Counted from the stretch's first letter, positions 15,648 to 25,195 are shown. The stretch is 44,013 nt of DNA from Pseudomonadota bacterium (GCA_021793155.1 JAJYTF010000036.1:1-44013); one strand, 5' to 3'. Translations and numbers: made by a program. The notes: generated from the sequence alone by a model not told the origin.

Positions 15648-17048
15648 GTGGATCGTGACGCCGAAAGCCCGACCACCCGGTTGATCAACGCCGCGACCGG
15701 CCGGGGCCGGTACAAAAGCTGCAACTGGATCGAGGATGCAGTCTTTATCTCGGGCGAGAAAGTCAAGGCGTGTTGCATGCAGGGCATCGGCAACCGTGAC
15801 GCCGAGGGGACGTTGTCGATCTCGGAAGGATCGATCTCCATCGACAAGATATTGCAGGCTAAACGTTCCTTGCGAATCGAAAATCAGACCGAATATGCGC
15901 CATGCAATGGTTGTTATAAATTGCAGGAAGGAGATTGGGAGGCAAAAGAATTTCTGGATGTTGTTGCGTTGGCGGGGTTTTTGCATTGTAATCTGTCTTG
16001 TGGCTATTGTACGTCATACGACTTCAATCCCAAAGAACCATCCGGGAATATTATTAAGATCATCAAAGAATTAATCGAGTCCGGGGGTCTGAGAGCGCAT
16101 CAGTCAGCCATCAGCTGGGGTGGGGGCGAACCGACCCTGCATAAGGACTTTGGCCCGGCGGCCCAACTCGCCTTTAGCCACGGCGTGTTCATGACCGTAT
16201 TCACCAATGCGACCGCTCTGTCCATGCCCCTTCTGGAGGGATTGGCCAAGGGTCTGGCGAATGTGGTGTGCAGCGTCGATGCGGGGACTGCCGAGACCTA
16301 CAAGCGCATCAAGGGCAGGGATTTCTTTGCACGCGTCATGGGAAATCTGGCCGCTTACGCCAAGGCCGATGCGGACCGCGTGGAAGCGAAATACATCATG
16401 ATGGAGGCGAATTGCCGCCGAGACGAGATCGATCAGTTTCTCGCAGCCGTGTCCAAGGCAGGCGTGAAGAGGGTCAACTGCTCGATCAATACCCATAGTA
16501 ATGCCGCGTCGCAGGGCGACCCGAGCGAAGCGATTGTCGACGGCATCGTTTACATGATGGTGCGTTGCGCCGACATTGGGCTGAAGGCGACGCTCGCTGA
16601 GGTCATTTGGCCGGAAACGCAAGAACGGATCGCCCACCGCGTCGCCGAGCGGGCCATAGCCGAGGTCGCCCCCCTCCATCGACCAGCCATGCTGGATCTG
16701 GCATTCGCAAACTCGGCCGTATTTCTGCGAAAATTCAAGCAACTGGTAGAGGACGCGGAAAATTTCTGCCTGGTGTTTGCCGATCCGGCTCCCCTTGCCG
16801 ACCCGCCTTCGGCCCTGGCTCTTGTGGCGGCCCTCGGCGGCATTGCCGAGACCAACGGCCTGTACGGTGGTTTCCTCAAGCTTTCGAAAGCCTACCATGA
16901 CATCTGGCTGCGGCAGAATGCCGCCATGGCGACGCTTCTACCCCGTGTTGCGGGGTACGAGGTGATTCCTCGCATTGACGAGGCCAACGGCCTGTTGCTC
17001 TCGTTGGAGTTCCACCATGGAGGAAGGGAGGGACTATGGATGTCCTGA
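15648..17048 (+). CDS. Radical SAM protein of glycan cluster
   Basis: The protein has 466 residues. CNLSCGYC (CX3CX2C, about residues 111-118) is the 4Fe-4S site for SAM cleavage, and WGGGEPTLHKDF is the GGE strand that binds SAM. Extra cysteines precede it (ACCMQG and CNGCYKL, about 42-90), as in proteins that place an auxiliary-cluster-like segment at the N-terminus. These enzymes do radical chemistry on sugars, peptides or lipids; the substrate is not clear. The start is GTG 15648, with GGAGG 7 bases upstream. The 3' end overlaps the next gene by 13 bases. The segment around 15840-16080 is noticeably AT-richer than the rest. Confidence 0.8.
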   Translation: MDRDAESPTTRLINAATGRGRYKSCNWIEDAVFISGEKVKACCMQGIGNRDAEGTLSISEGSISIDKILQAKRSLRIENQTEYAPCNGCYKLQEGDWEAKEFLDVVALAGFLHCNLSCGYCTSYDFNPKEPSGNIIKIIKELIESGGLRAHQSAISWGGGEPTLHKDFGPAAQLAFSHGVFMTVFTNATALSMPLLEGLAKGLANVVCSVDAGTAETYKRIKGRDFFARVMGNLAAYAKADADRVEAKYIMMEANCRRDEIDQFLAAVSKAGVKRVNCSINTHSNAASQGDPSEAIVDGIVYMMVRCADIGLKATLAEVIWPETQERIAHRVAERAIAEVAPLHRPAMLDLAFANSAVFLRKFKQLVEDAENFCLVFADPAPLADPPSALALVAALGGIAETNGLYGGFLKLSKAYHDIWLRQNAAMATLLPRVAGYEVIPRIDEANGLLLSLEFHHGGREGLWMS

Positions 17049-19909
17049 TCATCGACTTCGGCCTTTACAGCGGGACGGTGGGCGGAGGGCAGACCGTTTA
17101 TCGGAAATTGGTCGAGGCAAATCCCGCCATTCGATTCCATTATCCGTCCTATCGCGCCGAAGTTGAAAGCCCGCCAGGAAACGCCTTCCCCATCCAGATC
17201 TTCAGTCATTTCGTTGATGACCCGACCTTCGATGTTGCGGCCAGTTTGGGCGATCGGCACTTCGACGTCGTCGATATCCCGGACTTCAATTACAAGGGCA
17301 TGCAATTGGTCGAAGCTTTCCGCCATCTTGGCGGTTCCGTCGATACGGTGGCCTTGGCGATGCATGGGCGGCTGTCGCGATCCTTTCGCCACCTGTGGGA
17401 GCCAAAGAGCCCCGATTTGCTCGAGGCTATCATCGGCGACGAGCAATTGCTTTTCCACTATGCGGATGTCCGATACGGCATCAGCCAAGCCTATATCGAC
17501 GAGATGACGGCGTTCGAGGAGCGGCCCGCTCATTACATGGATCCCATCGGACTGTACGGGCTGTCGGCTTTGCGGCCAGTCGACGCGCCGGGCGATGGGC
17601 TACCGATGCTGCTCTTCGTTGGAAGAACGGAACGCGGCAAAGGCCCAGACATTTTTGTCGACATTGTCTCCAACATTCCACCGGGCCTTTATTCGGAAGC
17701 GGTCATCGTCGGACCTCATGGAGAAAAGGTCGCCCCGGCGATGCTGGGCGACATGGCCTTCCGGCGCGGCATGAATTTGAGGTTTGCGGGAAGCCTGAGT
17801 CACCAGGACGTCCTTGCGCTCTATCGCCAGCGCTGCGTGGTGGTTATGCCTGGCCGCCAGGAAACCCTTAATCTGGTCGCCCTTGAAGCCCTTCTCAGTG
17901 GCTGTCCAACCGCGATCGCTCCCCATTTGGGCGTTGCCAGGGCTCTTGATGAGATCTTTCCTGGTATCCCCCATTTGCGGATCCCCATCGAAGAGCCGGT
18001 CGTGGCGGGACAACTGATCGCATCCTTGCTTCAAGACTATGACGAGCGCCGGCGCCAATTGGTCGACTGGGTCAACAAAGCTAAGCCGGCGGTCCGCGGC
18101 AAGACGTTGTCCGAGATTTATGCTTCGCCGAGCAGCTGCGACCCTGCTGCTCGCACTCAAGCCGCCGGGGCGACGCGCTGGCATCTTGACCAAGCAGTGC
18201 GGGTTGCGACCCGTGTTCCGGTCAGGGGTCTCGATACCGATGACGTTGCGGTCGCGGTGCCGGAGGTGCTCGGTCCGGCCAATCCACCCTTGCAAAGGCG
18301 GAAGACGACTGAAGACGTCATCGGCCTTTTTCGCCGCTGGAGCGGGGATGTTTCGGCTTGGCTTGAGGTGTACAAGCAGTTGGCCGCGACGCCCGACCTT
18401 TCGCCCGAGATTGCCGATTTGAAATGGCAATTTCTCACCCTCCATCACCCGCGAATGTCGTTGGATCGAGTACGCCGTTTCCGCGAGTTGGCGCGAATTG
18501 AGGTCCTGCGCGGAAGGCCGCTGATCGCCACTGCTTACGAGCTGCGAGTGATGCGCTGGCTGGGGGAAGACCATTTTAAGGCCCTGCCTTGGGTGAAAGA
18601 AGCCTTGGTTGGTGCTGGGTTCAACCAGGAAGCGCAGGTCGCAGAACTGATGTTCGGAGAAGGGCGGCCGCACGACAGGGACAAGGCTATTTTCGAATAC
18701 CTTCGGGGCAGAACATCAACAATGATGGCTCTCCCCCCACCCGAATTCGAGCGTGCCTTCGACGGACGAAAGGGCAAGGGCTACCGCGTGGCGGCCGTCG
18801 TATCTCTCTACGATGCCGCCGAGAAACTACCCCGCTTTCTCCGAGCACTGACGAGCCAGGGGCTATTCAAGGCCGGGCGGATGGAAATAATCCTGGTCGA
18901 CAGCGGCTCGCCACGCGACGAAGGCGCTGTTGTCCAGGCGGTACTGGGCGAGCAGCCCGAACACCTGCTCTATGTTCGCACGCGTAATCGCGAGACTATT
19001 CAATGCGCATGGAACCGTGGCATTGCCCTGGCGCGGGCTCCCTATCTGTTGTTTATCGGCGCCGACGAGGAAATGCGGCCCGACGCTCTTGAGCTGCTGG
19101 TCGATGAACTCGACAAGAATGATGCGGTCGACTGGGTGCAGGCCAGCGCCGTGGCCTTGGAGGTCGATCCGCGGGGGGTCTACAGCGGCGACGCCAATCT
19201 CTTCGACCGCAAATGGGTCGATGGCGATGCCCTGTATCTCGACACTGCCTTTGTCGGTCATGTCGTCGGAGTGTATCGCAAGGCCCTGCATGATCGGGTC
19301 GGCCTTTACGACCCTACGTTCCGCGCCGCCGGCGATACCGAGTTCAAGATCCGGGCGCTCCCCTATATGCGTGTGCGCAGTTTGCCGCTGGTTCTCGGCC
19401 GCTATGTCAACTATCCGGAAATCCGAACAAGCGCCAATTGTTTCGCCGAGATCGAGGACCTGCGGGCATGGTATCTGCATCGTACGCCCGCCGGCATGCG
19501 GTATGCCTTCGGCGAGCGCCACCCCAGAGACATCGGGGGCCTGTTGGCTTCGACCCTGCAGCATCAGAAGAGCTATCTCGGCCATGTCAGCAGCGATGCC
19601 GATCTGGCGATTCTGGCGGCCGACCTGCTGGCAGAAAAGGACCCGTCCTCGCCGATGCTGCAATATCGCGAGGGCAGCCTGGCTCTGCAGCGGCTATGGC
19701 GGCGGGCCGATCTGCTGCTCGGCGACTGGTCGATCGGTGAGGCCCAAGGCATTTCGCCGGAAGCGATGGAAAAAGAGGTGCTGGCGATCGGCGCCGCGGT
19801 CAACCAGATCGCCAGGCATCACGGCCGGCTTCGGGGTCTTGGCGTGGCAGAGGACTATCATTTCTTCAACGATAATCGCTGCGAGCAGCATTCTTGGATA
19901 TGGAAGTGA
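17036..19909 (+). CDS. Two-domain glycosyltransferase (GT4-like + GT2)
   Basis: The protein has 957 residues. Residues 1-350 form a GT-B module: an N-terminal IIDFGLYSGTVGGGQTVY loop, LLFVGRTERGKGPDIFVDIV (about 192-211), and the donor site GRQETLNLVALEALLSG (about 273-289), a good GT4 E-x7-E. A linker of roughly 200 residues follows. A GT2 module begins near residue 580: VAAVVSLYDAAEKLPRFL, IILVDSGSP (about 618-626) and the DXD-like IGADEEMRPD (about 674-683). The C-terminal 150 residues are helical and unassigned. One chain could add two successive sugars. GGAGGGA precedes the ATG. It converges with the gene at 19924 across 14 bases. Confidence 0.85.
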   Translation: MDVLIIDFGLYSGTVGGGQTVYRKLVEANPAIRFHYPSYRAEVESPPGNAFPIQIFSHFVDDPTFDVAASLGDRHFDVVDIPDFNYKGMQLVEAFRHLGGSVDTVALAMHGRLSRSFRHLWEPKSPDLLEAIIGDEQLLFHYADVRYGISQAYIDEMTAFEERPAHYMDPIGLYGLSALRPVDAPGDGLPMLLFVGRTERGKGPDIFVDIVSNIPPGLYSEAVIVGPHGEKVAPAMLGDMAFRRGMNLRFAGSLSHQDVLALYRQRCVVVMPGRQETLNLVALEALLSGCPTAIAPHLGVARALDEIFPGIPHLRIPIEEPVVAGQLIASLLQDYDERRRQLVDWVNKAKPAVRGKTLSEIYASPSSCDPAARTQAAGATRWHLDQAVRVATRVPVRGLDTDDVAVAVPEVLGPANPPLQRRKTTEDVIGLFRRWSGDVSAWLEVYKQLAATPDLSPEIADLKWQFLTLHHPRMSLDRVRRFRELARIEVLRGRPLIATAYELRVMRWLGEDHFKALPWVKEALVGAGFNQEAQVAELMFGEGRPHDRDKAIFEYLRGRTSTMMALPPPEFERAFDGRKGKGYRVAAVVSLYDAAEKLPRFLRALTSQGLFKAGRMEIILVDSGSPRDEGAVVQAVLGEQPEHLLYVRTRNRETIQCAWNRGIALARAPYLLFIGADEEMRPDALELLVDELDKNDAVDWVQASAVALEVDPRGVYSGDANLFDRKWVDGDALYLDTAFVGHVVGVYRKALHDRVGLYDPTFRAAGDTEFKIRALPYMRVRSLPLVLGRYVNYPEIRTSANCFAEIEDLRAWYLHRTPAGMRYAFGERHPRDIGGLLASTLQHQKSYLGHVSSDADLAILAADLLAEKDPSSPMLQYREGSLALQRLWRRADLLLGDWSIGEAQGISPEAMEKEVLAIGAAVNQIARHHGRLRGLGVAEDYHFFNDNRCEQHSWIWK

Positions 19910-19923
19910 CGCCTGTCGGCAAC

Positions 19924-21351
19924 TCAGGTTACTCCTGCTGAACCGGCGACACGCTTGTAGAAGTTTGCCAACCGGGGGGTGTGGCGGTCGACAAGGAACC
20001 GGGCACTGCGTTCTCTTTCGACACGCTGAGCCCGCAGATTGAAGAGTTGCCATGCCAGATCCTGACCGAAAAGGATCCGGGCGTCGACCGGCCGCGCTCC
20101 ATAACGACGACAGAGGAAACGCTGAAGTGTGCACTCGCCGTTCATGATCACCGGCAGGCCGGCCGAGATGAAGTCGGAGAGGCGGGACGACCCGCTGGCC
20201 CAGATCGGATGCCCCAACTGGTCGGGGTTCGACTGGAAAAGCAGCGTGGGCGAGAGGCACAGCCCAAAATCGAATTGGGAAAGCTGCCGGCGCAATTCGG
20301 AGAATGGAGTGTACGGATGGATGTGGCAGCGCTCCGGGTGGATCGCGACGAAACCTTCGTGGAGCTTGCGGACCTCTTCCTCGGAGGCTCCCTGCAGTAA
20401 AGGGGAAGGATAGATATGAAAATGAATCCCGCTCTGCACCAGCAACCGGGCGATCGTGTAATAGTCCATTCCCTGCGGGTGGGGTATGTGAACCTCTCCC
20501 ACGGAGACGACGGTCAACGGGCCTGAAGGTTCACCTCTGAGGGGGGGCATTTCCACGCCGTATTCCGGGAACCACACCCGCGGAATGCTACGGGCCCGTT
20601 GTCGGGTGGCTGGTGTCGCCGAGGTTTCGAGATCACGGCAAACCAAACCGTCGGCCGCAGACAGGGCCGTCAGTTGGCGGAGCGCCGAGGCGATGCCGGC
20701 GACAGCATAAACTGTATCGAAGAAATCCAGGACGACCGGTCCGGGGTGCGCCATGGCCAGGGCTGGAGCAAAATCGTCGCCCCAAATCATGAACAAATGA
20801 TAACAAAGCGGCGAATAGCCAAGTGCCATAGACAGCCCTTCGCCGGCGGACGTGAACTGTTTCCAATCGGAAAAAAACTGGCCAAGCTCAATATTCGGCT
20901 CTTTCTGGTATAGGAGGGTGACTCGGAAGCCTAAATGCTTTAGTGCACCAGCCATCAACGCATGGCGTGTTCTGGGGTCCACGCCGGCGAAGACGATATG
21001 ATTGGGATCCGCCGCGTATTTCGTCCTTTCCGGAAATCCGGCGATGCTGGCCTTGACTTTGGCTCGATAGCTGGCAACGGCTTTATCCGTTTCTCCTTGG
21101 GCGTAATAGGCTGTCGCCAAGTCGTCATGGATGCCGGCCAAGTCAGGGCGCCAAGTGAGCGCCCAATCAAAAAGTGTGATTGCCAAGGGCGTGTTGCCGC
21201 GGGTCGCTGCAACCCGCCCGAGTAGCCAAGCCGCATCGGCGTTATTGGGTTGGGCTCGAAGCACCGCTTCATATGCGGCGGCAGCTTCGTCCAGATCGCC
21301 CTGCCGGTGAGCCGCGATGGCCAGTGTCAGTAGATCTTCGACCGCAGCCAT
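19924..21351 (-). CDS. TPR-containing glycosyltransferase-like protein
   Basis: The protein has 475 residues. Residues 1-110 hold about three tetratricopeptide repeats (AIAAHRQGDLDEAAAAYEAV, then NADAAWLLGRVAATRGNTPL, then GIHDDLATAYYAQGETDKAV). The rest resembles GT-B transferases of the CgeB/GT4 kind: VVSVGEVHIPHPQGMDYYTI, CHIHPYTPFSELRRQLSQFD and SSRLSDFISAGLPVIMNGEC. A TPR domain joined to a transferase is also the plan of FlmG, the Caulobacter flagellin glycosyltransferase, and of O-GlcNAc transferase; this makes it my best candidate for the enzyme acting on flagellin, though sequence relatedness to FlmG is not shown. GGGAG lies 4 bases before the ATG. Confidence 0.7.
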   Translation of the reverse strand: MAAVEDLLTLAIAAHRQGDLDEAAAAYEAVLRAQPNNADAAWLLGRVAATRGNTPLAITLFDWALTWRPDLAGIHDDLATAYYAQGETDKAVASYRAKVKASIAGFPERTKYAADPNHIVFAGVDPRTRHALMAGALKHLGFRVTLLYQKEPNIELGQFFSDWKQFTSAGEGLSMALGYSPLCYHLFMIWGDDFAPALAMAHPGPVVLDFFDTVYAVAGIASALRQLTALSAADGLVCRDLETSATPATRQRARSIPRVWFPEYGVEMPPLRGEPSGPLTVVSVGEVHIPHPQGMDYYTIARLLVQSGIHFHIYPSPLLQGASEEEVRKLHEGFVAIHPERCHIHPYTPFSELRRQLSQFDFGLCLSPTLLFQSNPDQLGHPIWASGSSRLSDFISAGLPVIMNGECTLQRFLCRRYGARPVDARILFGQDLAWQLFNLRAQRVERERSARFLVDRHTPRLANFYKRVAGSAGVT

Positions 21352-21560
21352 GAAACTCCCATTGCCTTGCGGCTATCCAACAAATAAACGCTGCTTCGTG
21401 GATCTGGAGGCAGCAATAGCGGTGAGTGTAGACTTGACGAAGCTTAACGCAATATTAATTTCTCGCTTGTAGAGAATTTATTGTTGAGGATGCGTCGGGC
21501 CCCCTCCAGAGGGGCAAGCGATCTAACCCTTGGCCCGCCTCTTCCAGGAAAGGCTTTGTC

Positions 21561-22670
21561 GTGAATAAGGATGTGCGCTCACGACTGCGGGATCTGCCCT
21601 CGCCGGAACCGACGGCGGGCGTGGAAGTATATCGCCGTGAGCGTGAATTGGCGCTGGCTGCCTCCGCTGAAAAGCGTGCCAATTATGATCGTTTTTGCGC
21701 CTATCAGCCTGGAGCACCCGTCGATTTCCTCCCCGTCAAGCTCGACATGGAAAACGTCAGCCGCTGTAACTTCCGCTGTACGATGTGCGTTGTCAGCGAA
21801 TGGGAGAAGGGGCGGCGGAGCCACGACATGTCGTTGGCTCAATTCAAGGCGCTCATCGATGAGCAGATAGGACTGCTGGAGATCAAGCTGCAAGGCATCG
21901 GCGAGCCCCTGTTGCAGGGGGCCGACTTGTTCGAAATGATCAAATATGCTCGGGCTCGGCACATCTGGGTTCGAACCACGACGAATGCCTCTCTGCTACA
22001 TCTTCACGATAACTACAGGCAGCTGATCGATGCGGATCCGAACGAGGTGCAAGTATCGGTGGATGGTGCGGACAAAGTGGTTTTCGAGTCCATACGCCGC
22101 GGATCGAACTTCGAACGGGTCGTGGAAAACTGCAAGCTCATCAACGGCTATTGCCGTGAACGAGGCGTCGCGCGGACCAAAATGTGGACCGTTGTGCAGG
22201 AGCGCAATGCCCATCAGTTGAAAGCCTTGGTGAACTTGGCGGCGGAGATGGGGTTCACCCATCAGGCCTTCGCTCTCAACCTTTCTGATTGGGGTTTGAG
22301 TGAGTGGCGGACGCTGAACGATCAGGTGAGCGTTCAGGATTCCTTGGATGCCGAGGCGCTTTGGGAACTCATTCCCTACGGGGCTGATCGGGGTGTGGTG
22401 GTGCGGTTCTGGAACGTCAACGAGAAGTACCGTCTCGGCGACCGGAGCACGCTTTGTCCGTGGCCGTTCGAGCGGGCGTTCGTATCCTCTGACCTGCGCG
22501 TCGTCCCGTGCTGCTACATTGGAAACCCCGATGTCTTCCAAATCGACGAGCCGATCTCGGCCGACGGCGGCTTCTCAGCGATTTGGCGCGGGAAAACCTA
22601 TGCGGATTTCCGCCGGGCACACCTGGAGGGAGATTTGCCGCCAATCTGCCAAGGTTGCTATTCAATATAA
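21561..22670 (+). CDS. Radical SAM/SPASM protein
   Basis: The protein has 369 residues. CNFRCTMC (CX3CX2C, about residues 70-77) binds the radical SAM cluster and LQGIGEPLLQ carries the G-G-E-like SAM strand. The C-terminus has CPWPF, VPCCYIGN and CQGCYS, the cysteine pattern of a SPASM auxiliary cluster domain. SPASM enzymes modify peptides or sugars (for example aminoglycoside epimerases and dehydrogenases). In this context a sugar or glycoprotein substrate is likely but unknown. The start is GTG 21561 with AGGAAAGG 7 bases upstream. The divergent 209-base gap to the TPR-transferase gene holds promoters for both, and an imperfect 9-base inverted repeat at 21456-21480. Confidence 0.85.
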   Translation: MNKDVRSRLRDLPSPEPTAGVEVYRRERELALAASAEKRANYDRFCAYQPGAPVDFLPVKLDMENVSRCNFRCTMCVVSEWEKGRRSHDMSLAQFKALIDEQIGLLEIKLQGIGEPLLQGADLFEMIKYARARHIWVRTTTNASLLHLHDNYRQLIDADPNEVQVSVDGADKVVFESIRRGSNFERVVENCKLINGYCRERGVARTKMWTVVQERNAHQLKALVNLAAEMGFTHQAFALNLSDWGLSEWRTLNDQVSVQDSLDAEALWELIPYGADRGVVVRFWNVNEKYRLGDRSTLCPWPFERAFVSSDLRVVPCCYIGNPDVFQIDEPISADGGFSAIWRGKTYADFRRAHLEGDLPPICQGCYSI

Positions 22671-22711
22671 CAAGAGTATTAAATCCATAAGAAGCGAAAA
22701 GGAATTGCCCT

Positions 22712-23425
22712 GTGTCTAATGAAAATATAAGATTCTCAGATAAATATTTACCGACGCAGAAGGAATATAGCTGCCAATATAGCAGTGATAATTATATTGT
22801 GGATTTATATAAAAGTATCCTTCGTTCGAGCGGAATCGACGGTAACGAACTTCCCTTCGATCTTGAGCAGTCGGATCTTTTTACGATTGAAGAAATGGGG
22901 TCGAACCCAATCAGCTTGCGCTTCTTCCAGTTCCTGCTTCGGGTGAGCCGGGCGAAACGCGTGCTGGAAATTGGCTCCTTTATAGGAGTCTCTGCCATGG
23001 CGTTCGCGCAAAGCTTGCCTGAAAATGGGAAGGTTATCACCATTGAAAAATTTAAGAATTTCGCTGATATTGCACGTCGAAATTTTAAGCGCAACAAACT
23101 TGATGAAAAAATAGATCTTCTTGAGGGTGACGCATTCGAGATTTTGGGAAAACTAAAAGGAAGGGAACAATTCGATTTTATTTTTATCGATGGGAACAAG
23201 GAAAAATATAGACATTATATGGAGGTATCTATTCCTCTGCTCTCGCCTGGCGGCATTATAGCGGTCGACGATTGTTTTTTTCATGGCGATGCGCTGAATG
23301 TGAGCCCGATTACCGAGAAGGGGAAGGGCAGCAAAGAAGCCCTTAATTTTTCGGCCACGCTCAGCGGCTGGATCCGAATTGCGCTGCCGATTTCAAATGG
23401 CATTTTGCTGCTGACGCGGGAATAA
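22712..23425 (+). CDS. O-methyltransferase (class I SAM), AT-rich gene
   Basis: The protein has 237 residues. VLEIGSFIGVSAMAFAQSLP is the SAM-binding loop, KVITIEKFKNF the acidic ribose contact, FDFIFIDGNKEKYRHYM the metal-binding region and GGIIAVDDCFFHG the second Asp pair. This order is that of Methyltransf_3/24 (catechol- and caffeoyl-CoA-type) O-methyltransferases. The substrate could be a hydroxyl of a sugar or an attached acyl group. The start is GTG 22712. The gene is much richer in A+T than its neighbours, above all before about 23300, indicating a separate origin. Its last 65 bases overlap the convergent oxidoreductase gene. Confidence 0.82.
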   Translation: MSNENIRFSDKYLPTQKEYSCQYSSDNYIVDLYKSILRSSGIDGNELPFDLEQSDLFTIEEMGSNPISLRFFQFLLRVSRAKRVLEIGSFIGVSAMAFAQSLPENGKVITIEKFKNFADIARRNFKRNKLDEKIDLLEGDAFEILGKLKGREQFDFIFIDGNKEKYRHYMEVSIPLLSPGGIIAVDDCFFHGDALNVSPITEKGKGSKEALNFSATLSGWIRIALPISNGILLLTRE

Positions 23426-24419
23426 CGGCCACGGGTGGAAAGTCGCGATAGCAACATCCGACGATGTCGAGGGCGGCCACGCCGTCGTCGGCAGTTGCCA
23501 AAGTGTCGTCGAGGGATCCAGACCTCATCCATTCCAGGAATGCCGTTGTCTCGGCATAGAATGTGCTGTCCTCGTCGGCGAATGTCTGACTGTTCCGTCG
23601 GTCATCGCCGTTCCAGAACCAACGGTTCACGAATTCCAGTTTCTGCGGTCCGTAATTTCCGCCTCTGCCGGTCAACAAGGCAATCCCATCGGAGCCGAAA
23701 ATTTCGATGGAGAAGAGGTTCTTCCATGATGTCAAACCGACGTCGATCGTCACGTCCACTCGGCCGACTTGCAGGCGTAGCGAACAGTTGTCCTCGACAT
23801 CGGCGTCCCAGAATCTCCGCGATAACCGGCAATCGACGACTTCCCCATCACCAAGGAGATTTCGGGCCAAGTCGATGAGATGGACGCCCGGGTCGATCAG
23901 GGCGCCACCACCGGACCGCGCCTTTTCCAGCTTCCATTCCCGTTCCATCCCGGGTCGGCCGCCATGGGCCATCATGATGCGCGCGCGGTGGATCTCGCCA
24001 AGCGCGCTCTGTCTGAGGAGCTGGCGGAGCGCCACCACGCCGGGCAGGAAGCGGAAGTTGAAGCCGGCACAGAACTTGCGGCTTGCCGAGCTTGCCCGGC
24101 TCCGGATGGTTCTGGCCTCGGCAGGGTTGAGGCCCATGGGCTTTTCGCACAGGACATGGGCATGGCGGTCAAGGGCCCACAGGCAAGAGCGGTAAGCCAG
24201 ATCGTGCGGGACCGCGATGAAGACGGCATCTAACTGACCTGCGGAGATGTCCTCCAACTCGGCGATGTCGGAGACGAATTGGCAGCCCTCCGCGCCCAGT
24301 GCCTGGCGTCGTGCCGGGTCGGGCTCAACGGCAAAGGCGATCCGGCATCCCAGGTCTCGCGCGATGGCAAAGCGTTTGGCGCCAATGAGTCCAAGGCCGA
24401 TAAAGCCGACTGTCGTCAT
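23361..24419 (-). CDS. Gfo/Idh/MocA-family oxidoreductase
   Basis: The protein has 352 residues. TVGFIGLGLIGAKRF (residues 3-17) is the NAD(P)-binding motif, HVLCEKPMGLNPAEA contains the family EKP signature, and GGALIDPGVHLIDLARNLLG the GG-D-H substrate-binding helix. Members oxidise or reduce sugars and inositols, often UDP-sugars in glycan clusters. It overlaps the following SDR gene by 4 bases (ATGA) and is therefore translated with it. The C-terminal 20 or so residues are encoded opposite the end of the methyltransferase gene at 22712-23425, so the tail is probably an extension not needed for the fold. Confidence 0.85.
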   Translation of the reverse strand: MTTVGFIGLGLIGAKRFAIARDLGCRIAFAVEPDPARRQALGAEGCQFVSDIAELEDISAGQLDAVFIAVPHDLAYRSCLWALDRHAHVLCEKPMGLNPAEARTIRSRASSASRKFCAGFNFRFLPGVVALRQLLRQSALGEIHRARIMMAHGGRPGMEREWKLEKARSGGGALIDPGVHLIDLARNLLGDGEVVDCRLSRRFWDADVEDNCSLRLQVGRVDVTIDVGLTSWKNLFSIEIFGSDGIALLTGRGGNYGPQKLEFVNRWFWNGDDRRNSQTFADEDSTFYAETTAFLEWMRSGSLDDTLATADDGVAALDIVGCCYRDFPPVAVIPASAAKCHLKSAAQFGSSR

Positions 24420-25195
24420 CGATTGTCGAGCCTGCGCAGTTTGAGGAGGTCACGCGTTGCATATAGATCCGGGTTTCGGTAATCGTCGCGGACGTGGATG
24501 AAGCGTCCAGTGATGTGAGCGGCGGTCTCTCCTGCCAAGAAAACCGTCAGATTCACAGGTTCGCCGATATCAACGACCGCGCGCACTGGGCCGTCGTGGC
24601 TGCGGATCTCGGCCAGCATGTCGGTATCGACACCGCCCGGTGCGACGATGTTGACGGTCACTCCGCTCCCATCGATTTCGTCGGCCACTGTTTCGGTCAG
24701 GCGTACAAGTGCCGCCTTGGACACTCCATAGGGTGAGAACATTGGATTCGAATAGGCCCCACCTCCGCCGGAGAAGTTGATGATGCGCCCGAAACCCATT
24801 TCCTCCATCGGCCGCAGCGACCATCGCATGAAGTTACATGTGCCCAGCAGGTTGATCTGCAGGACCTCGTTCAACGCGCTCATCGAGCAGTTGCGAAAGG
24901 GGCCCCACGGACCGACGATGGCGGCCGCATTCACCACGATTTCCGCCGGTCCTTGTTCGGCCGCGACCCGTTCCAGGACTGCCTTGGCAAAACTTTCGTC
25001 CGCGACCGAACCCACGTGGCCCTGCGCCCAGCCGCCGGCATCGCTGATTTCTGTGGCCGTCCGAAGGGCGTTCTCAGACTTTGAAATGACGTTGACTTTG
25101 GCGCCCAGCCGCCCGAATTCCAGAGCGATGGCCCGGCCGATACCGCGGCCGCCCCCGGTCACCACCACGCGGCGGTTATTGAGGAAATCGCTCAC
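24416..25195 (-). CDS. Short-chain dehydrogenase/reductase (classical SDR)
   Basis: The protein has 259 residues, the classical SDR length. It has VVVTGGGRGIGRAIALEF (TGxxxGIG), NAAAIVG in the NNAG position, INFSGGGGAY with the catalytic Ser, and YGVSK. It is probably an NAD(P)-dependent oxidoreductase on a sugar ketone or hydroxyl. The start is GTG 25195, overlapping the stop of the upstream radical SAM gene by 4 bases (GTGA), and its own stop overlaps the Gfo/Idh gene by 4 bases. The three genes form one tightly coupled unit: B12-type radical SAM, SDR and Gfo/Idh. Confidence 0.85.
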   Translation of the reverse strand: MSDFLNNRRVVVTGGGRGIGRAIALEFGRLGAKVNVISKSENALRTATEISDAGGWAQGHVGSVADESFAKAVLERVAAEQGPAEIVVNAAAIVGPWGPFRNCSMSALNEVLQINLLGTCNFMRWSLRPMEEMGFGRIINFSGGGGAYSNPMFSPYGVSKAALVRLTETVADEIDGSGVTVNIVAPGGVDTDMLAEIRSHDGPVRAVVDIGEPVNLTVFLAGETAAHITGRFIHVRDDYRNPDLYATRDLLKLRRLDNR

